DNA from: Chitinophagales bacterium
Lineage (GTDB): Bacteria > Bacteroidota > Bacteroidia > Chitinophagales > Saprospiraceae
Length of the DNA: 64,000 nucleotides
NCBI GenBank assembly: GCA_022360175.1
Contig: JAKSDI010000146.1
Location: 48,195 to 112,194 of the forward strand
Direction of reading: 5' to 3'
Under the pieces are notes generated by a model. That model ran no database searches. It was not told where the DNA came from and saw nothing but the letters and a program-made list of their open reading frames with translations. Below, in pieces: positions 63,913 through 64,000 of this stretch (position 1 is the stretch's first letter; the number at the start of each line of letters is the position of its first letter). Position numbers and translations under genes: made by a program.

Positions 63913-64000
63913 GAGGTTTTTTTCTTAATCAAGGCGAGGGTTCCCGACCTTAGCCGTAGCTAAGGAAGGTGGTTCCTCAACATAGAGTAAGGAAAAAAGA
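63913..64000. repeat. Second palindromic element, cut by the window edge
   Basis: The core CCTTAGC-CGTA-GCTAAGG (63948-63965) is perfect. Flanking arms mirror each other imperfectly (GAGGTTTTTTTCTT near 63913 with AAGGAAAAAAGA at 63989-64000), so the element appears to be about 90 bases or longer. No gene is seen after the metalloprotease. Confidence 0.55.

Noticed and set aside
1..64000. tRNA or rRNA genes
   Set aside because: No T-loop (GGTTCGAATCC-like) with a matching acceptor stem and no rRNA-like stretch was noticed on either strand by eye; a covariance search would be decisive.

Overview
The window looks like chromosomal DNA of a member of the Bacteroidota, probably a Saprospiria or Chitinophaga-like marine lineage (inference). 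The support is two secreted proteins with type IX secretion C-terminal sorting domains, DUF2807, DUF2911, DUF6702 and DUF6268 proteins, AT-rich start regions almost without Shine-Dalgarno sites, TAnnTTTG-type -7 boxes, TPR/CHAT proteins beside ECF sigma factors, and a GC content near 40 percent by eye. No tRNA, rRNA, CRISPR array or transposase was found.

Layout. 1-5.2 kb: a cut SDR oxidoreductase with an AraC regulator, a DUF2807 adhesin-like protein, and a cNMP-sensing histidine kinase followed by a receiver/redoxin-like/thioredoxin-reductase-like fusion. 5.3-8.8 kb: a MATE exporter converging on a secreted M43 metalloprotease. 8.8-19.4 kb: an accessory island (below). 19.4-31.2 kb: a papain-like lipoprotein, an outer-membrane barrel protein, small secreted proteins, a PDZ membrane protein and uvrA. 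31.4-44.6 kb: an ECF sigma factor, hemB-yidD, an SLC13 permease, HupE, ahcY, a LOG-family hydrolase, DUF2911 and NTF2-like exported proteins, an HD-PycTM fusion and a PNPOx-like protein. 44.9-50.5 kb: a GAF protein, era, der and rfbC. 50.5-63.7 kb: an AT-hook protein, a 1047-residue TPR-CHAT protein, an ECF sigma/TPR membrane pair, a VCBS/ASPIC secreted protein, a multi-spanning membrane protein and a gluzincin metalloprotease. The right edge holds long imperfect palindromes.

The most interesting part is 9.4-19.4 kb. It reads as a one-strand, AT-rich biosynthetic cluster: the remnant of a C39 peptidase/ABC exporter, a small HTH regulator, a ~170-base palindrome, a 45-codon double-glycine precursor peptide gene, a downstream hairpin, a 636-residue clan-CD (CHAT/gingipain-like) putative protease with zinc-ribbon cysteines, two tandem dCTP-deaminase-like proteins (one with the catalytic Glu changed to Gln), a NodU/TobZ-type O-carbamoyltransferase, an Asp/Asn-tRNA-synthetase paralogue that has lost the motif 3 arginine, a full-length seryl-tRNA synthetase, a class I methyltransferase and a truncated thioredoxin-like ORF. 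I know of no described pathway with this set of genes. A working hypothesis is a peptide-scaffolded or peptide-linked nucleotide product, with the SerRS acting either as a self-resistance target copy or as a Ser-tRNA supplier, and the protease replacing the lost C39 leader peptidase.
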